Shown: positions 17,025-26,470 of the stretch, piece by piece
How positions within the stretch are numbered: position 1 is the first letter of the stretch
Layout: every line of letters begins with the position of its first letter
Source of the DNA: Inhella proteolytica
GTDB taxonomy: Bacteria; Pseudomonadota; Gammaproteobacteria; Burkholderiales; Burkholderiaceae_C
Assembly (NCBI RefSeq): GCF_016093275.1
Contig: NZ_JAEDAK010000005.1
Span: 238,702 to 302,701, forward strand
Length of the DNA stretch: 64,000 bases
Reading direction: 5' to 3'
Position numbers and translations under genes: made by a program
The notes under the pieces: generated by a model
The model's database searches: none
The model's input: the letters and a program-made list of their open reading frames with translations, nothing else
What the model was told of the DNA's origin: nothing

Positions 17025-19226
17025 ATGGCCAACAACTCGTTACTTCTTCCGCCCCCGCCGCCGCCCGTGCGCGGCCGGGTGCTGCGCTGGACCGCCGCCG
17101 GCCTCCTGCTGGGCAGCCTGAGCCTGCCGGCCAGCGCGCAGACCATCACCGTTTACAGCAGCGTCAGCCTGCCCATCAGCGGCTCGCGCCAGCTCACCGC
17201 CTATGTGCCGCTCTCGCCCAACAGCGTGGTCTGGGCGGTGAACGGCATCCCAGGCGGCAACAGCACGCTGGGCACGGTCAGCAGCAGCGGCCTGTACACC
17301 GCGCCGGCCGTGGTGCCGCAGCCCAGCAATATCGTGGCCGTCACCGCGCGCAGCACCGCCTATCCGGACAAGGTGGGCAGCGCCAACATCACCGTGACGC
17401 AAGTGCAGCCGCGCCTGTGGAGCACTCGCCCCACCAGCGTGCCGGTGGGGGCCTACAGCCTGACCCTGAACGGCGCCGCCTTCGGCACCGACGTGAAGGT
17501 GCTGGTGGCTGGCATGCCGGCCTCCACCACGCGGCTCTCGGCCACGCAGATCATGGCCACCGGCACCGCGCCGGCCAGCTGGGCCGGCACCAGCCAGACC
17601 GTGCAGGTGCTCGCGCTCGGGCCCGGCAGCATCGGCTCGGACATCGTGCGCGTGAGCTTCACGGCGGCGGCGCCGGCTCCTTCGCCTTCTCCATCACCTT
17701 CCCCGTCACCGTCCCCCGCGCCCTCTCCCACCCCGGCGCCGCCGCCGGCTCCCGCACCCACGCCGGCACCGCCGCCCGCCCCGGCCCCGATCCCGCCCGG
17801 CACCGGCACCCCCAACCTGGCTGCCGCTCGCTTGCTTGATCAGGCCGCCTTCGGCCCCAGCCCCAGCAGCGTGGCACGCGTGCGCCAGCTCGGCGTCGAG
17901 GCCTGGCTGAACGAGCAGTTCCTGACCCCCGAGACCCCGGTGACCACGGGCAGCGACCGCCGCGTCGTCGCCCAGGGCTATCTGCACCGCCTCACCGAGG
18001 CGCCCGATCAGCTGCGCCAGCGCGTCGCCTATGCGCTGGCCCAGTTGCTGGTCATCAGCTTCAACAAGAACATCTACCCGGATGAGGTGGTGCCGCATCT
18101 GCGCACGCTCAGTGCCCACGCTTTCGGCAACTACCGCCAGCTGCTGGAGCAGGTGACGCGCAGCCCGCAGATGGGCAAGTACCTGGACCTGGCCAACAGC
18201 AACAAGCCCATGAACGGCTCCGCCGCGAACGAGAATTTCGCGCGCGAGCTGCTGCAACTGTTCTCCATCGGCCTGGTGCGCTTGAATCCGGACGGCACGC
18301 CCCAGCTGGATGCCAATGGCCGGCCCCTGCCCACCTACGACCAGGCCACCATCCAGCAGGTGGCGCTGGCGCTCACGGGTTGGACCTACCAGGGCAGCGG
18401 CACCAACAACTGGGAGAACTTCAGCGGCCCGCTGGTGCTGCGCGAGATCAACCACGACCCGCGCGAGAAGCGCTTCCTGGGCTGCGTGCTGCCCGCCGGC
18501 CAGGGCGCTGACGCCGACCTGCGCGCCACGCTGGACTGCGTGTTCAACCACCCGAACACCGGCCCCTTCGTGGCCCAGCGCCTGATCCGCCAGCTCGTCA
18601 AGAGCAACCCCAGCCCGGACTACGTGCGCCGTGTCGCGACCGTGTTCAACAACAACGGCAGCGGCATCCGCGGCGACCTGCGCGCCACCGTGCGCGCCAT
18701 CCTGGTGGACCCCGAGGCGCGCAACGACCTGGCGGGCCTGAACGACGGCCGCCTGCGCGACCCGATCCAGCATGTGGCGGCCACCGCGCGTGCGCTGGGT
18801 GGCGGCTTCCTGCCCACCAATGCCGTCACCTGGGAACTCAGCCTGATGGCGCAGGAGCCGCTCACGCCGCCCTCGGTGTTCGGCTTCTACTCCCCGCTGT
18901 TCCGCCTGCCGCAAACCACGCTGAGCGCCCCCGAGTTCCAGATCTACACGCCCACCGAGGCCACGCTGCGCGGCAACCTGCTGTGGCAGATGCTGGTGCA
19001 ACCGGGCGCGAACTGGCGCATCGATCTCACCCCCTACCAGGCCGTGGCCGGCAACACCACCGCCTTGGTGGACGCGGTGGACCAAAACCTTCTGTGGGGC
19101 CGCATGCCCCAGGCCATGCGCCAGAGCCTGGCCAATGCCATCAACGCCCAGCCGGACGCGCAGCAGCGCGTGCTCACCGCCCTCTACCTCACGCTGCTCT
19201 CGGGCCAGCACGCTGTTCAGCATTAA
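17025..19226 (+). CDS. DUF1800 protein with N-terminal IPT/TIG-like domain
   Basis: A 733-residue exported protein: signal peptide to about residue 38 (LSLPASAQ), Ig-like region to about 130, an IPT/TIG-like domain about 140-220, a Pro/Ser/Ala-rich linker (about 225-265), then a DUF1800 domain. DUF1800 marks include AARLLDQAAFGPSPSSVARV, NENFARELLQLFSIGLV and FVAQRLIRQLVKSNPSPDYV. Function is unknown; the domain is nearly always encoded next to DUF1501, as here, 12 bp upstream. Start 17025 is supported by GGAG seven bases before it. The linker and Ig-like domains suggest cell-surface placement. Confidence 0.88.
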   Translation: MANNSLLLPPPPPPVRGRVLRWTAAGLLLGSLSLPASAQTITVYSSVSLPISGSRQLTAYVPLSPNSVVWAVNGIPGGNSTLGTVSSSGLYTAPAVVPQPSNIVAVTARSTAYPDKVGSANITVTQVQPRLWSTRPTSVPVGAYSLTLNGAAFGTDVKVLVAGMPASTTRLSATQIMATGTAPASWAGTSQTVQVLALGPGSIGSDIVRVSFTAAAPAPSPSPSPSPSPSPAPSPTPAPPPAPAPTPAPPPAPAPIPPGTGTPNLAAARLLDQAAFGPSPSSVARVRQLGVEAWLNEQFLTPETPVTTGSDRRVVAQGYLHRLTEAPDQLRQRVAYALAQLLVISFNKNIYPDEVVPHLRTLSAHAFGNYRQLLEQVTRSPQMGKYLDLANSNKPMNGSAANENFARELLQLFSIGLVRLNPDGTPQLDANGRPLPTYDQATIQQVALALTGWTYQGSGTNNWENFSGPLVLREINHDPREKRFLGCVLPAGQGADADLRATLDCVFNHPNTGPFVAQRLIRQLVKSNPSPDYVRRVATVFNNNGSGIRGDLRATVRAILVDPEARNDLAGLNDGRLRDPIQHVAATARALGGGFLPTNAVTWELSLMAQEPLTPPSVFGFYSPLFRLPQTTLSAPEFQIYTPTEATLRGNLLWQMLVQPGANWRIDLTPYQAVAGNTTALVDAVDQNLLWGRMPQAMRQSLANAINAQPDAQQRVLTALYLTLLSGQHAVQH

Positions 19227-19238
19227 GGAGCAACGGCC

Positions 19239-20570
19239 ATGAAACCCACCACCACCCGCCGCTCCCTGCTGCGCGCCGCTTGCGCGCTCACCGCCGCCGG
19301 TGCCCTGCCCACGGCGCGAGCACAGACGCAGACCGACTACAAGGCGCTCGTCTGCGTCTACCTGGCCGGCGGCTGCGACGGCCACAACGTCCTCATCCCC
19401 ATGGAGACCGCCGCGCACGCCGCCTACCGCCTGGCGCGTGGCGCGCTGGCCCTGCCGGACAACAGCGCCACCCTGCTGCCCGTCAACAGCCCGCAGGGCG
19501 CGTTCGCGCTGCACTCCGGCCTGCAGGCCATCCACCCGCTGTGGGCCCAGGGCCAGCTGGCGGCGGTGGCCAATGTGGGCCCGCTGGCGGCACCCACCAC
19601 GCGGGCGCAGATCCTGGCCGGCAGCGTGCCCCTGCCCAGCAATCTTTACTCGCACTCCGACCAGATGGTCATCGCCCAGGCCGGCAACGCCAACGGCGGC
19701 GGCACCGGCTGGGGCGGGCGCGTGGCCGATGCGGTCAACAGCCGCAACGGCAGCTCGCGCTTCCCGGCGGCCGTGTCCATCTCCGGCAATGCGCTGTTCG
19801 CCACTGGCGCCCAGGTGCAGAGCGCCAGCCTGCTGCCCGACAACAACCTCGACATGAGCGGCATGGCGGTGTGGCCCGACAGCGCCGCCAACGCCCGCCG
19901 CCAGGCGCTGAACGAGATCCTGATGCTGGACGGCGGCGTGCGCCTGGTGCAGGCCGCCAACCAGGTGCGGCGCGACGCCATCACCCTCAACGGCCTGCTG
20001 CGCAGCAGCGGCAGTGCCACCGTCAACACCGTGTTCCCCGGCACGAATCTCGGCCGCCAGCTGCGCCAGGTGGCGCGCGTCATCGCGCTGCGCAACACGG
20101 TGGGCATGCGCCGCCAGGTGTTCTTCTGCCAGCTTGGCGGCTTCGACACCCACTCGGCGCAGAGCTGGACCTTCTGGGACCTGCAGCGCCAGCTCGCCGA
20201 AGGCCTGGCCGCCTTCCACCTGGCGATGCAGGAGCTGGGCACGGCCAACCAGGTCACCAGCTTCACGCAGAGCGAGTTCGGGCGCACCCTGCAGCCCAGC
20301 GGCTCGGGTTCGGACCACGGCTGGGGCAACCACCTGCTGATGCTGGGCGGCGCGGTGCGCGGCGGCCAGGTCTACGGCCGCTTCCCCTACCCGGCGCTGG
20401 GCGGGGCGGACGACGCCAACGGCCGCGGCGCGCTGATCCCCAGCACCTCGCTGGAGCAGTTCGGCGCCACGCTGGCGCGCTGGTTCGGGGCGGACGCCAC
20501 GGCCCTGGCCACGGCCTTCCCGAACTTGGCGGCCTTCACCCCACAAGACCTGGGCTTCATGGCCGCCTGA
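19239..20570 (+). CDS. DUF1501 protein with Tat signal
   Basis: A 443-residue protein beginning with a twin-arginine signal (TTRRSLLRAACALTAAGALP), so it is exported folded. DUF1501 belongs to the alkaline-phosphatase/sulfatase-like superfamily; marks here are VYLAGGCDGHNVLIPM, LYSHSDQMVIAQ, FFCQLGGFDTHSAQ and FTQSEFGRTL with HGWGNHLLMLGG. The fold usually binds metals, but the substrate is unknown. GGAG at about 19227-19230 precedes the ATG. It pairs with DUF1800 and is followed after one base by the AraC regulator, so the three genes form one unit. Confidence 0.9.
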   Translation: MKPTTTRRSLLRAACALTAAGALPTARAQTQTDYKALVCVYLAGGCDGHNVLIPMETAAHAAYRLARGALALPDNSATLLPVNSPQGAFALHSGLQAIHPLWAQGQLAAVANVGPLAAPTTRAQILAGSVPLPSNLYSHSDQMVIAQAGNANGGGTGWGGRVADAVNSRNGSSRFPAAVSISGNALFATGAQVQSASLLPDNNLDMSGMAVWPDSAANARRQALNEILMLDGGVRLVQAANQVRRDAITLNGLLRSSGSATVNTVFPGTNLGRQLRQVARVIALRNTVGMRRQVFFCQLGGFDTHSAQSWTFWDLQRQLAEGLAAFHLAMQELGTANQVTSFTQSEFGRTLQPSGSGSDHGWGNHLLMLGGAVRGGQVYGRFPYPALGGADDANGRGALIPSTSLEQFGATLARWFGADATALATAFPNLAAFTPQDLGFMAA

Positions 20571-20571
20571 G

Positions 20572-21447
20572 GTGATCGGCAGTCGCGTGCTTCTGCTGGC
20601 GCCGGCCCCGGCGCTGGCGCCCTTCGTGCACGCCTTCGCACTGCGCCGGCCCTGCGCGCAGGCGGCGCCCCTGCCGGCGCTGCAGCGCTTTCCGGCGCAG
20701 TGGCGCGGCGCGCTCTCGCTCGTCAGCGAGGGCACGCTGCTGGACGGCCACAGCGGCGCGGCGGTGGGCCGGGCCGAGTTCTGCGGCCCGCGCCTGCGCC
20801 CCGGCCTGCGCCGCTACCGCGGCGAGCCGGTCGTCACCACCGTGCTGTTCCAGCCCGGCGTGCTGGGCGCCTGGCTGGGGCCGCTGCGCGCCCCCGCGCT
20901 CGAAGCCCGCGTGCCGGCCGAAGCGCTGCTGGGCGCCGCCGAAACCCAGGCCCTGCTGCGCCTGATCCACCCCGGCGACAGCCCGGCTCAGCAGGTCTGG
21001 CGCCTGGAGCAATGGCTGCTGGAGCGTCTGCAGGGCCTGAGCGTGGCGCCGCTTTGGCCCCAGACCGTGCGCGACTGGGCCGGCTTCGACGTGATGAGCT
21101 GGGCCGCCCAACTGGGCTGCAGCGCGCGCCAGCTGCAGCGCCGCGTGCAGGCCCTGCAAGGCCTCAGCCCCAAGCCCCTGCTGCGCGTGCTGCGCATGCA
21201 GCACTGCCTGCGCCTGCTGCACCAGCCCGGTCAGCCCGCCCAGGGGGCGCTGGCGCAGTTGGAGCAGATCGCCCAGGCCAGCGGCTACTGCGACGGCGCG
21301 CACATGGCGCGTGAGCTGCGTGCGCTGACGGGCAGCAGCCCGCAATCCCTGCGCGAGCTGCTGCAGCGCAGCGACCCCCGGCCCTGGATCCAGGAGCCCC
21401 TGTTGCAGCCCGGCCTCAGCACGCCCGGAGCGCGCGCCGCGGCGTGA
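20572..21447 (+). CDS. AraC family regulator downstream of DUF1501
   Basis: A 291-residue protein starting at GTG 20572, one base after the DUF1501 stop. The C-terminal part contains the AraC helix-turn-helix pair: MSWAAQLGCSARQLQRRVQA and LEQIAQASGYCDGAHMAREL. The N-terminal half has no recognised sensor domain but keeps the DUF6597-like pattern (LAPFVHAFAL early, then GAWLGPLRAPALEA) of AraC proteins that bind hydrophobic or unknown ligands. Co-transcription with the DUF1800/DUF1501 pair suggests it may regulate this or a related operon. Confidence 0.85.
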   Translation: MIGSRVLLLAPAPALAPFVHAFALRRPCAQAAPLPALQRFPAQWRGALSLVSEGTLLDGHSGAAVGRAEFCGPRLRPGLRRYRGEPVVTTVLFQPGVLGAWLGPLRAPALEARVPAEALLGAAETQALLRLIHPGDSPAQQVWRLEQWLLERLQGLSVAPLWPQTVRDWAGFDVMSWAAQLGCSARQLQRRVQALQGLSPKPLLRVLRMQHCLRLLHQPGQPAQGALAQLEQIAQASGYCDGAHMARELRALTGSSPQSLRELLQRSDPRPWIQEPLLQPGLSTPGARAAA

Positions 21448-21571
21448 ACAGCACACAGGCGGTGGACCTTCTCGGGGCCACCGCCAGCGGCGTCCGGCCC
21501 GTTCCCCGTATCGTCCGGGCTCCCTGAACTGGCTCTCGCGACGAATCCGTGGCCGCCCACGGATCTGCGGC

Positions 21572-22627
21572 ATGGTCTTGCGCACCTTGTTTCCGATTCC
21601 TTGGTTCCTCGGCACCGAGCGGCGCTTGGCCTGGCGCGCCCTGCTGCTCGCCGCGCTGTGCGCGCTGGGCCCGGGCGGCCTGCACGCGGCGGAGCCCACG
21701 CGCGTCCGCGTGCCCGCCTTCGATGCCCCGCGGGACGGCCGGCCGGGCTACTTCTTCGAGCTGCTGGAGCTGGCACTGAAGAAGACCCAGGACAGCCATG
21801 GCCCCTACGAGGTGCAGATCCTCAAGGAGGTGATTTCCCTGGAGCGCGCCGTGACCGAGCTGAAGAACGGGCAGCTCATCGATCTCGTGTTCACCGCCCC
21901 CAACCCGGGCCTGACCACCGGGCTGCGGCCCATTCCGGTGTCGCTGCTGAAGGAGCTGAACAACTACCGCATCCTGTTGATCCGCCAGGGCGAGCAGGCG
22001 CGCTTCGACCGCATCCGAACCCTGGACGACTTGCGCAAGCTCACCGCCGGCCTGGGTTCGCAGTGGGTGGACACGAAGATCATGCGGCGCAACGGCTTCA
22101 CCGTGGAAGGCTCGGCCTGGCACGAGAACCTCTTCAAGATGCTGGCCGCCCAGCGCTTCGACTTCTTTCCGCGCGGCATCTACGAGATCCAGAGCGATTT
22201 CAAGAAGTACCAGGAGCTCGGCCTGGCCATCGAGGACAAGCTCTTCCTCTACTACGAGGCGCCGTTCTACTTCTTCGTCAACGACACCAACGCTCCGCTC
22301 GCCGAGCGCATCGAGCTGGGGCTGAAGCTGGCGCTGGCCGACGGCAGCTTCGACCGCCTGCTCACCAGCTACCCGGAGTTCAAGGCCGCGCTGGAGGTGC
22401 AGCACAGCGCCTCGCGCCGCCTGCTGCGCCTGGCGCCCCTGCCGGCCAGCTGCTGGGCGGCGCCCGCCAGCCAGCCGGCCTGCTGGGGCGGGCGCCGCGT
22501 AGTGTTAACAGGCCCTAGACGCGCAGGTCCACCTGCTGCAGCAGCCCCGGCCGGCCGTCCTCGTGCAGGTAGAAGCCGCTGCTGCGCAGCTGCCCCTCGG
22601 GCGAGCCCTCGGCGCCGCGCAGCGTGA
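21572..22627 (+). CDS. Periplasmic substrate-binding-like protein, C-terminus uncertain
   Basis: The frame encodes 351 residues with a signal peptide (about residues 18-40, ending GLHAAE) and a type-2 periplasmic-binding fold resembling extracellular solute-binding protein family 3. Marks are GYFFELLELALKKTQ, LVFTAPNPGLT and FDRLLTSYPEFKAAL. The convincing part ends near residue 290; after that the composition becomes low-complexity Ala/Arg/Pro and the frame runs 113 bp over the convergent gene at 22515-23582. A frameshift near 22430 or a short natural end is possible. No permease or ATPase genes are adjacent, so it could be a stand-alone sensor. Confidence 0.65.
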   Translation: MVLRTLFPIPWFLGTERRLAWRALLLAALCALGPGGLHAAEPTRVRVPAFDAPRDGRPGYFFELLELALKKTQDSHGPYEVQILKEVISLERAVTELKNGQLIDLVFTAPNPGLTTGLRPIPVSLLKELNNYRILLIRQGEQARFDRIRTLDDLRKLTAGLGSQWVDTKIMRRNGFTVEGSAWHENLFKMLAAQRFDFFPRGIYEIQSDFKKYQELGLAIEDKLFLYYEAPFYFFVNDTNAPLAERIELGLKLALADGSFDRLLTSYPEFKAALEVQHSASRRLLRLAPLPASCWAAPASQPACWGGRRVVLTGPRRAGPPAAAAPAGRPRAGRSRCCAAAPRASPRRRAA

Positions 22628-23582
22628 AGGGCGTGGCCAGGCGCGCCAGGCTGAGCGCGCCCACGCCGGCCGCGCCCAGGGACTGCAGGCCGCCGCCCGG
22701 CCGCCACACGTTCAGCTGCTTCCAGGCGGGGTCGTTCTCGTCGATCCAGCCGTTGGCATCGGCATCCAAGGCCGCCAGCTCGGCAAAGCCATCGCCGCTG
22801 CGCGGGCCGAAGAGCTCGCTGCCGTCGTTGGCCACGCCGTCCTGGTTGCGGTCGAACACCAGCCAGCCGCGCCCCGGGCCCAGGCCGGGCAGGTTCTCGC
22901 GCACGCCGTCGGCATCGAGGTCGAAGTCCCAGCGCGGGCCGAGCAGGTCGGCGGCGGGGCCGTCGAAGTTCAGCACCAGCGGGTCCTGCACCGCGCTGGT
23001 CTCGCGCCGGTGTTCGAAGTGCAGTTGGCTCATTTCCAGCTTGAGCTCGAACTGCAGCTCGCGGCCATCGGCGGTGCGCACCGAGCCCTGCACCTCGAAG
23101 CGCGTGGATTCGAAGGAGAGCTGGGTCTCCTCGACGGTGCGCTGCGTGCCGCTCGGGGGCGTGGGGGCCGGGGTGGGCGCAGGTGCCGGGCTGGCGGCGG
23201 CGGGGGTCTCGGCCGGTCGCAGATCGGCCGCATCCGGCGCGTCCTCGGGGCTTTCCAGGCGGTCGATCGGATCGGGCGGCTGCTCGCCGAACACCAGCCA
23301 GAGCATGGCGCGCAGCAGCTGCATGCGTGGGTCGTGGCGCACGGCCTCGGCACTGGCCTGCGCCGGGTCGCTCACCGCCTCGGTGGCGGGCCGGGAAGGG
23401 GGCGCCGCCTGCGCCACCGCCTGGGCCGCGGGCGAGAACTGCGCACGCGTGGGCAGGCTGGGCCGGCCGTCGAAATCGGGCCTCCGGGTGCCGATCCAGG
23501 CACGGTCGGTTTCGCGGCGCTCAAGGCGCTGCCAGGAGGCATGGCCAGCGGCCAGCTCCAGCTCTGAGGAACTGATCTTCAT
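22515..23582 (-). CDS. EF-hand-like calcium-binding-type protein
   Basis: A 355-residue protein from the ATG at 23580-23582, without a signal peptide. A Pro/Ala-rich stretch (about residues 125-150) separates the two halves. The C-terminal half has several EF-hand or dockerin-like loops: DFDLDADGVRE, FDRNQDGVANDGSELFG and ALDADANGWIDENDPAW, which likely bind calcium. Proteins of this layout are widespread in gamma- and beta-proteobacteria without a known role. It lies 76 bp downstream of the four-domain hydrolase gene on the same strand, so the two may be co-expressed. Confidence 0.7.
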   Translation of the reverse strand: MKISSSELELAAGHASWQRLERRETDRAWIGTRRPDFDGRPSLPTRAQFSPAAQAVAQAAPPSRPATEAVSDPAQASAEAVRHDPRMQLLRAMLWLVFGEQPPDPIDRLESPEDAPDAADLRPAETPAAASPAPAPTPAPTPPSGTQRTVEETQLSFESTRFEVQGSVRTADGRELQFELKLEMSQLHFEHRRETSAVQDPLVLNFDGPAADLLGPRWDFDLDADGVRENLPGLGPGRGWLVFDRNQDGVANDGSELFGPRSGDGFAELAALDADANGWIDENDPAWKQLNVWRPGGGLQSLGAAGVGALSLARLATPFTLRGAEGSPEGQLRSSGFYLHEDGRPGLLQQVDLRV

Positions 23583-23658
23583 CACGGCCTCCGCATAGGC
23601 GTCATGAAGCCTTGCTATCGGCCGCACGGGCGGCGCACTTGAGCGCCGTCTGTCAGTT

Positions 23659-26418
23659 TCAGAACCCGCGCAAATCCTGCGGCGGCGCGGCCAGCGGCGT
23701 GCCGCAGATGCGCTCCAGCGTGCGCTGCACGGTCTCGAGGTCGTTGTCGAAGCAGCCGTGGTCGGCCCGGATGGGCTTGCCCTGGGCGGTGGAAACCGAG
23801 TCGGCGTCGAGGATGCGCAGGCGCTCTTGCAGCGCGCTGTCGGCCACGGCGCGGCGCCATTGACGCAGGGCTTCGGCGGTGCTGGAGCTGCCCTCCCAGC
23901 TGCTGTAGGCCGGGTCCCAGGCGGCGGCCAGGCCGAGCAGGGGCGTGCGGCGGTCGGTCTCCAGCGCATTGGCCACCAGCCACAGCAGGCTCTTGCGGTA
24001 GATGCCGCCCACCGCGTCCTCGCGCTCGCGGCGCTCGCTCAGCAGGTTCAGGTGCAGGCGTTCCAGCACGCCGGGGTGGGCGGCGTAGTGGCGGTTGGCG
24101 AAGGCGATGCTGCAGGCCGGCGCGTAGAGCTCGACGGACTGCACCAGGCCCAGGCCGCCGCGCCGCGCCAGGCTGCTGAGCAGATGGCCCAGGAAGATGG
24201 CACCGGCCGAATGCCCGACCAGGTGCAGCTTCAGCGGCCCGCCCTGCGCCAGCTGCAGCAGGGCGGAGACGAACAGATCGCCGCCGCGCCCGGCCTCGAA
24301 GGCCAGCTCGGCATTGGCCTTCATCTCGCTCCAGATCGGCCGCACCAGGCTGCGCCCCACCGTGCGTTCGATGAGCGCGTCGGTGCGCTCGCTGATCTGT
24401 TCGCCCAGGCCGGCCGCGGGCGCGCCACCGCGCAGCAGGTTGCCCAAGGTTTCCATCAGGCCGGTCTTCCAGACCATGAAGAGGGGGTAGGCGCCGTTGG
24501 CCAGGGCCAGGCGGCCCAGCGCGCGGGCGCGGTGGATCGCGTCGCCCTCGCTGTTCAGGCCGCCATGGGCGTAGATCAGCAGCTGGCGCGGTGTGCCGCG
24601 GCGGAACTGGGCCTCGGGCAGGGCGGCCACCTGGTGCAGCAGGCTGCGCGTGGGTTCGTCCTCGCTGAGGTAGCGGTGCACGCGGCCGTCGTCGCCCAGC
24701 ACCACGCTGTGCCGGTAGGCCTGCTCCTCGCTCCACCAGCCGGCGCCGGCCTGTGCGGCGCCGCTGCCGGAGCCGGGCGCGCGTGCTTCGATGCGCCCGG
24801 CCAGCACGCCGGGCACGCCCAGACCCACCACCCAGGCATCCATGCCATTGCTCAGCCAGTCGGCATAGCTCAGCAGGCCGAAGCCTCCGGCGCCCCAGCC
24901 CGGGCCCCAGCTGTTCTGCACCACGAAGCCCTCGCGGTTGAAGCCCACCAGGGCGAAGGCATGGCCGGCGTCGCCCGGGGCCTCGCCCTTGAACTCGATG
25001 CGCGGCAGGTCGGCATGGCTTTGCGGGCCGGGGTGGTCGCCGCGGCCATGCTGCAGCGCGTACCAGCCCGCGTGCACGGAGGCAGCGGCATAGACGGCGC
25101 CGACCTGCTGGATGGCGGCCTGCAGATCGGTGATGGCGCGCAGCTGCACGCGGAAGTACACGCCCAGGGTCTGCTCGGCGGCGCGGCGCGTGTAGCCGTA
25201 GCGCGGGCGCGCGTCGCCGCGTGGCCAGTCGCCGTTCAGACAGACGCCATGCTTGAAGAAGGCCTTGAGCGCGCCGCGGCAGCTGGAGCCCTCGTAGTCC
25301 TCGCCCGCGTACTCGTCGTAGCGGCGCGCGAAGCGGTACAGCATGTGCGGGCTGACGGATTCGAACGTTTCCGGCCGACCAGCGCTGCGCCAGCGCAGGT
25401 GGTTGACCACGCAGGCCAGACCAAAGCCGGTGCAGGCGCCTTCCTGACCCTGGTTGAGGATGAGCCCGGCGGCGGTGTAGGCGGGCAGGGCGGCGCGCAC
25501 TTCGGTGTCGGGTGGGAAGGCGTCGAGCAGGTTGGTGGGTGGGGGCAGGTAGGGGCGGTCGCGCAGGTCCACCGGGTCCTTGCGGGCGGTGGCCGGGGCC
25601 GCCACGCTCTGGCGCGCGCGGGCCTGCACGGGCGGGCTCCAGGCGCATACGGCGGCAAAGCGCTCCAGTCCATGCGTGCCGCCGTTGACGAGCTTGCGCG
25701 CCGCCGCCCAATCCTGCGCTGCCATGGCCTTGCGCAGCCGCGGCGCCACGCCTTGCAGAAACAGGGCCAGCAACAGCGCGGCGACTTCGGGGGCGCAGGC
25801 CGCATCGGGTTGCGCCAGCAGGTCGAAGCCCAGGCGTTCGCCCAGGCGCTGGTAATTGGCGCGGCCGGTCAGCTGCACGAAGCCGCGGCCCTTGAAGCGG
25901 GCGCCATCGCCGGGCTCGGTATTGCCCAGCCGAGCCTGGCCCTCGTAGGCGCTGAAGGGTGCCTGGCCGTCGCGGGTGTTGAAGCGCGAGGGCGCTTCGG
26001 GGATGGGCAGAAAGCCCTCGGTCTCGGCGCGGATGGTGCCCAGCGCCGCGCGCACCAGCAGGGGGTCGACCAGCCCGCAGGCCTGCAGCGCCGCTTCCAC
26101 ATAGGGCCAGTAGCGCTCCACATTGGCCGGCTTGGTGGCAGGAAAAAGCGTGCGCACCTGGTGCAGCGGCAGCAGGGGCTCGAAGCCTTCGCGCAAGCCC
26201 AGCAGGCGCTGGCCCAGGGGCCCCAGGAGGCCGTCGGCCAGCAGGCCGACGCCGCTTTGCCAGCGCCGCAGCGCGGCCTCGCACAGGGCATCGAAGCGCT
26301 CCCCGCGCGCCAGGCCGGGGTAGTCGTCGGCATCGGCGCCGAGCTGCTCGGCCAGCGCGCGGCGCAGGGCCGCCACCTCGGGGCCGGTGCAGGAACGGAA
26401 CAGCAGCAGCGTGGCCAT
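23659..26418 (-). CDS. Four-domain protein: PG-binding, GH19-like, papain-like and alpha/beta hydrolase
   Basis: A 919-residue protein with no signal peptide. Domain 1 (about 10-75) is PG_binding_1-like (GPEVAALRRALAEQL, GLLADGLLGP). Domain 2 (about 85-265) resembles GH19 chitinase/lysozyme, with E132/E134 in AETEGF and LGNTEPGDGARFKGRGFVQL. Domain 3 (about 285-540) is a papain-type C1 peptidase: Q325, C329 (GQEGACTGF), H486 (GDAGHAFAL) and N502 (VQNSWGPGWG), all intact. Domain 4 (about 570-900) is an alpha/beta hydrolase with an AHGG oxyanion loop (H618), S737 in VGHSAGA and a possible H887. Each domain could attack a different envelope bond. It is 1.0 kb from vgrG but in the opposite direction; a secretion link is inference only. 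Confidence 0.82.
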   Translation of the reverse strand: MATLLLFRSCTGPEVAALRRALAEQLGADADDYPGLARGERFDALCEAALRRWQSGVGLLADGLLGPLGQRLLGLREGFEPLLPLHQVRTLFPATKPANVERYWPYVEAALQACGLVDPLLVRAALGTIRAETEGFLPIPEAPSRFNTRDGQAPFSAYEGQARLGNTEPGDGARFKGRGFVQLTGRANYQRLGERLGFDLLAQPDAACAPEVAALLLALFLQGVAPRLRKAMAAQDWAAARKLVNGGTHGLERFAAVCAWSPPVQARARQSVAAPATARKDPVDLRDRPYLPPPTNLLDAFPPDTEVRAALPAYTAAGLILNQGQEGACTGFGLACVVNHLRWRSAGRPETFESVSPHMLYRFARRYDEYAGEDYEGSSCRGALKAFFKHGVCLNGDWPRGDARPRYGYTRRAAEQTLGVYFRVQLRAITDLQAAIQQVGAVYAAASVHAGWYALQHGRGDHPGPQSHADLPRIEFKGEAPGDAGHAFALVGFNREGFVVQNSWGPGWGAGGFGLLSYADWLSNGMDAWVVGLGVPGVLAGRIEARAPGSGSGAAQAGAGWWSEEQAYRHSVVLGDDGRVHRYLSEDEPTRSLLHQVAALPEAQFRRGTPRQLLIYAHGGLNSEGDAIHRARALGRLALANGAYPLFMVWKTGLMETLGNLLRGGAPAAGLGEQISERTDALIERTVGRSLVRPIWSEMKANAELAFEAGRGGDLFVSALLQLAQGGPLKLHLVGHSAGAIFLGHLLSSLARRGGLGLVQSVELYAPACSIAFANRHYAAHPGVLERLHLNLLSERREREDAVGGIYRKSLLWLVANALETDRRTPLLGLAAAWDPAYSSWEGSSSTAEALRQWRRAVADSALQERLRILDADSVSTAQGKPIRADHGCFDNDLETVQRTLERICGTPLAAPPQDLRGF

Positions 26419-26470
26419 CGTCGACTCCCCCTTCTGATGAAGGCGGGCATTGTGTTGGGGCCCATCCGGC

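Noticed and set aside
17706..20735. Long minus-strand open frame of 1009 codons opposite the DUF1800/DUF1501 genes
   Set aside because: The plus strand carries the DUF1800, Tat-DUF1501 and linker signatures; the antisense translation is low complexity.
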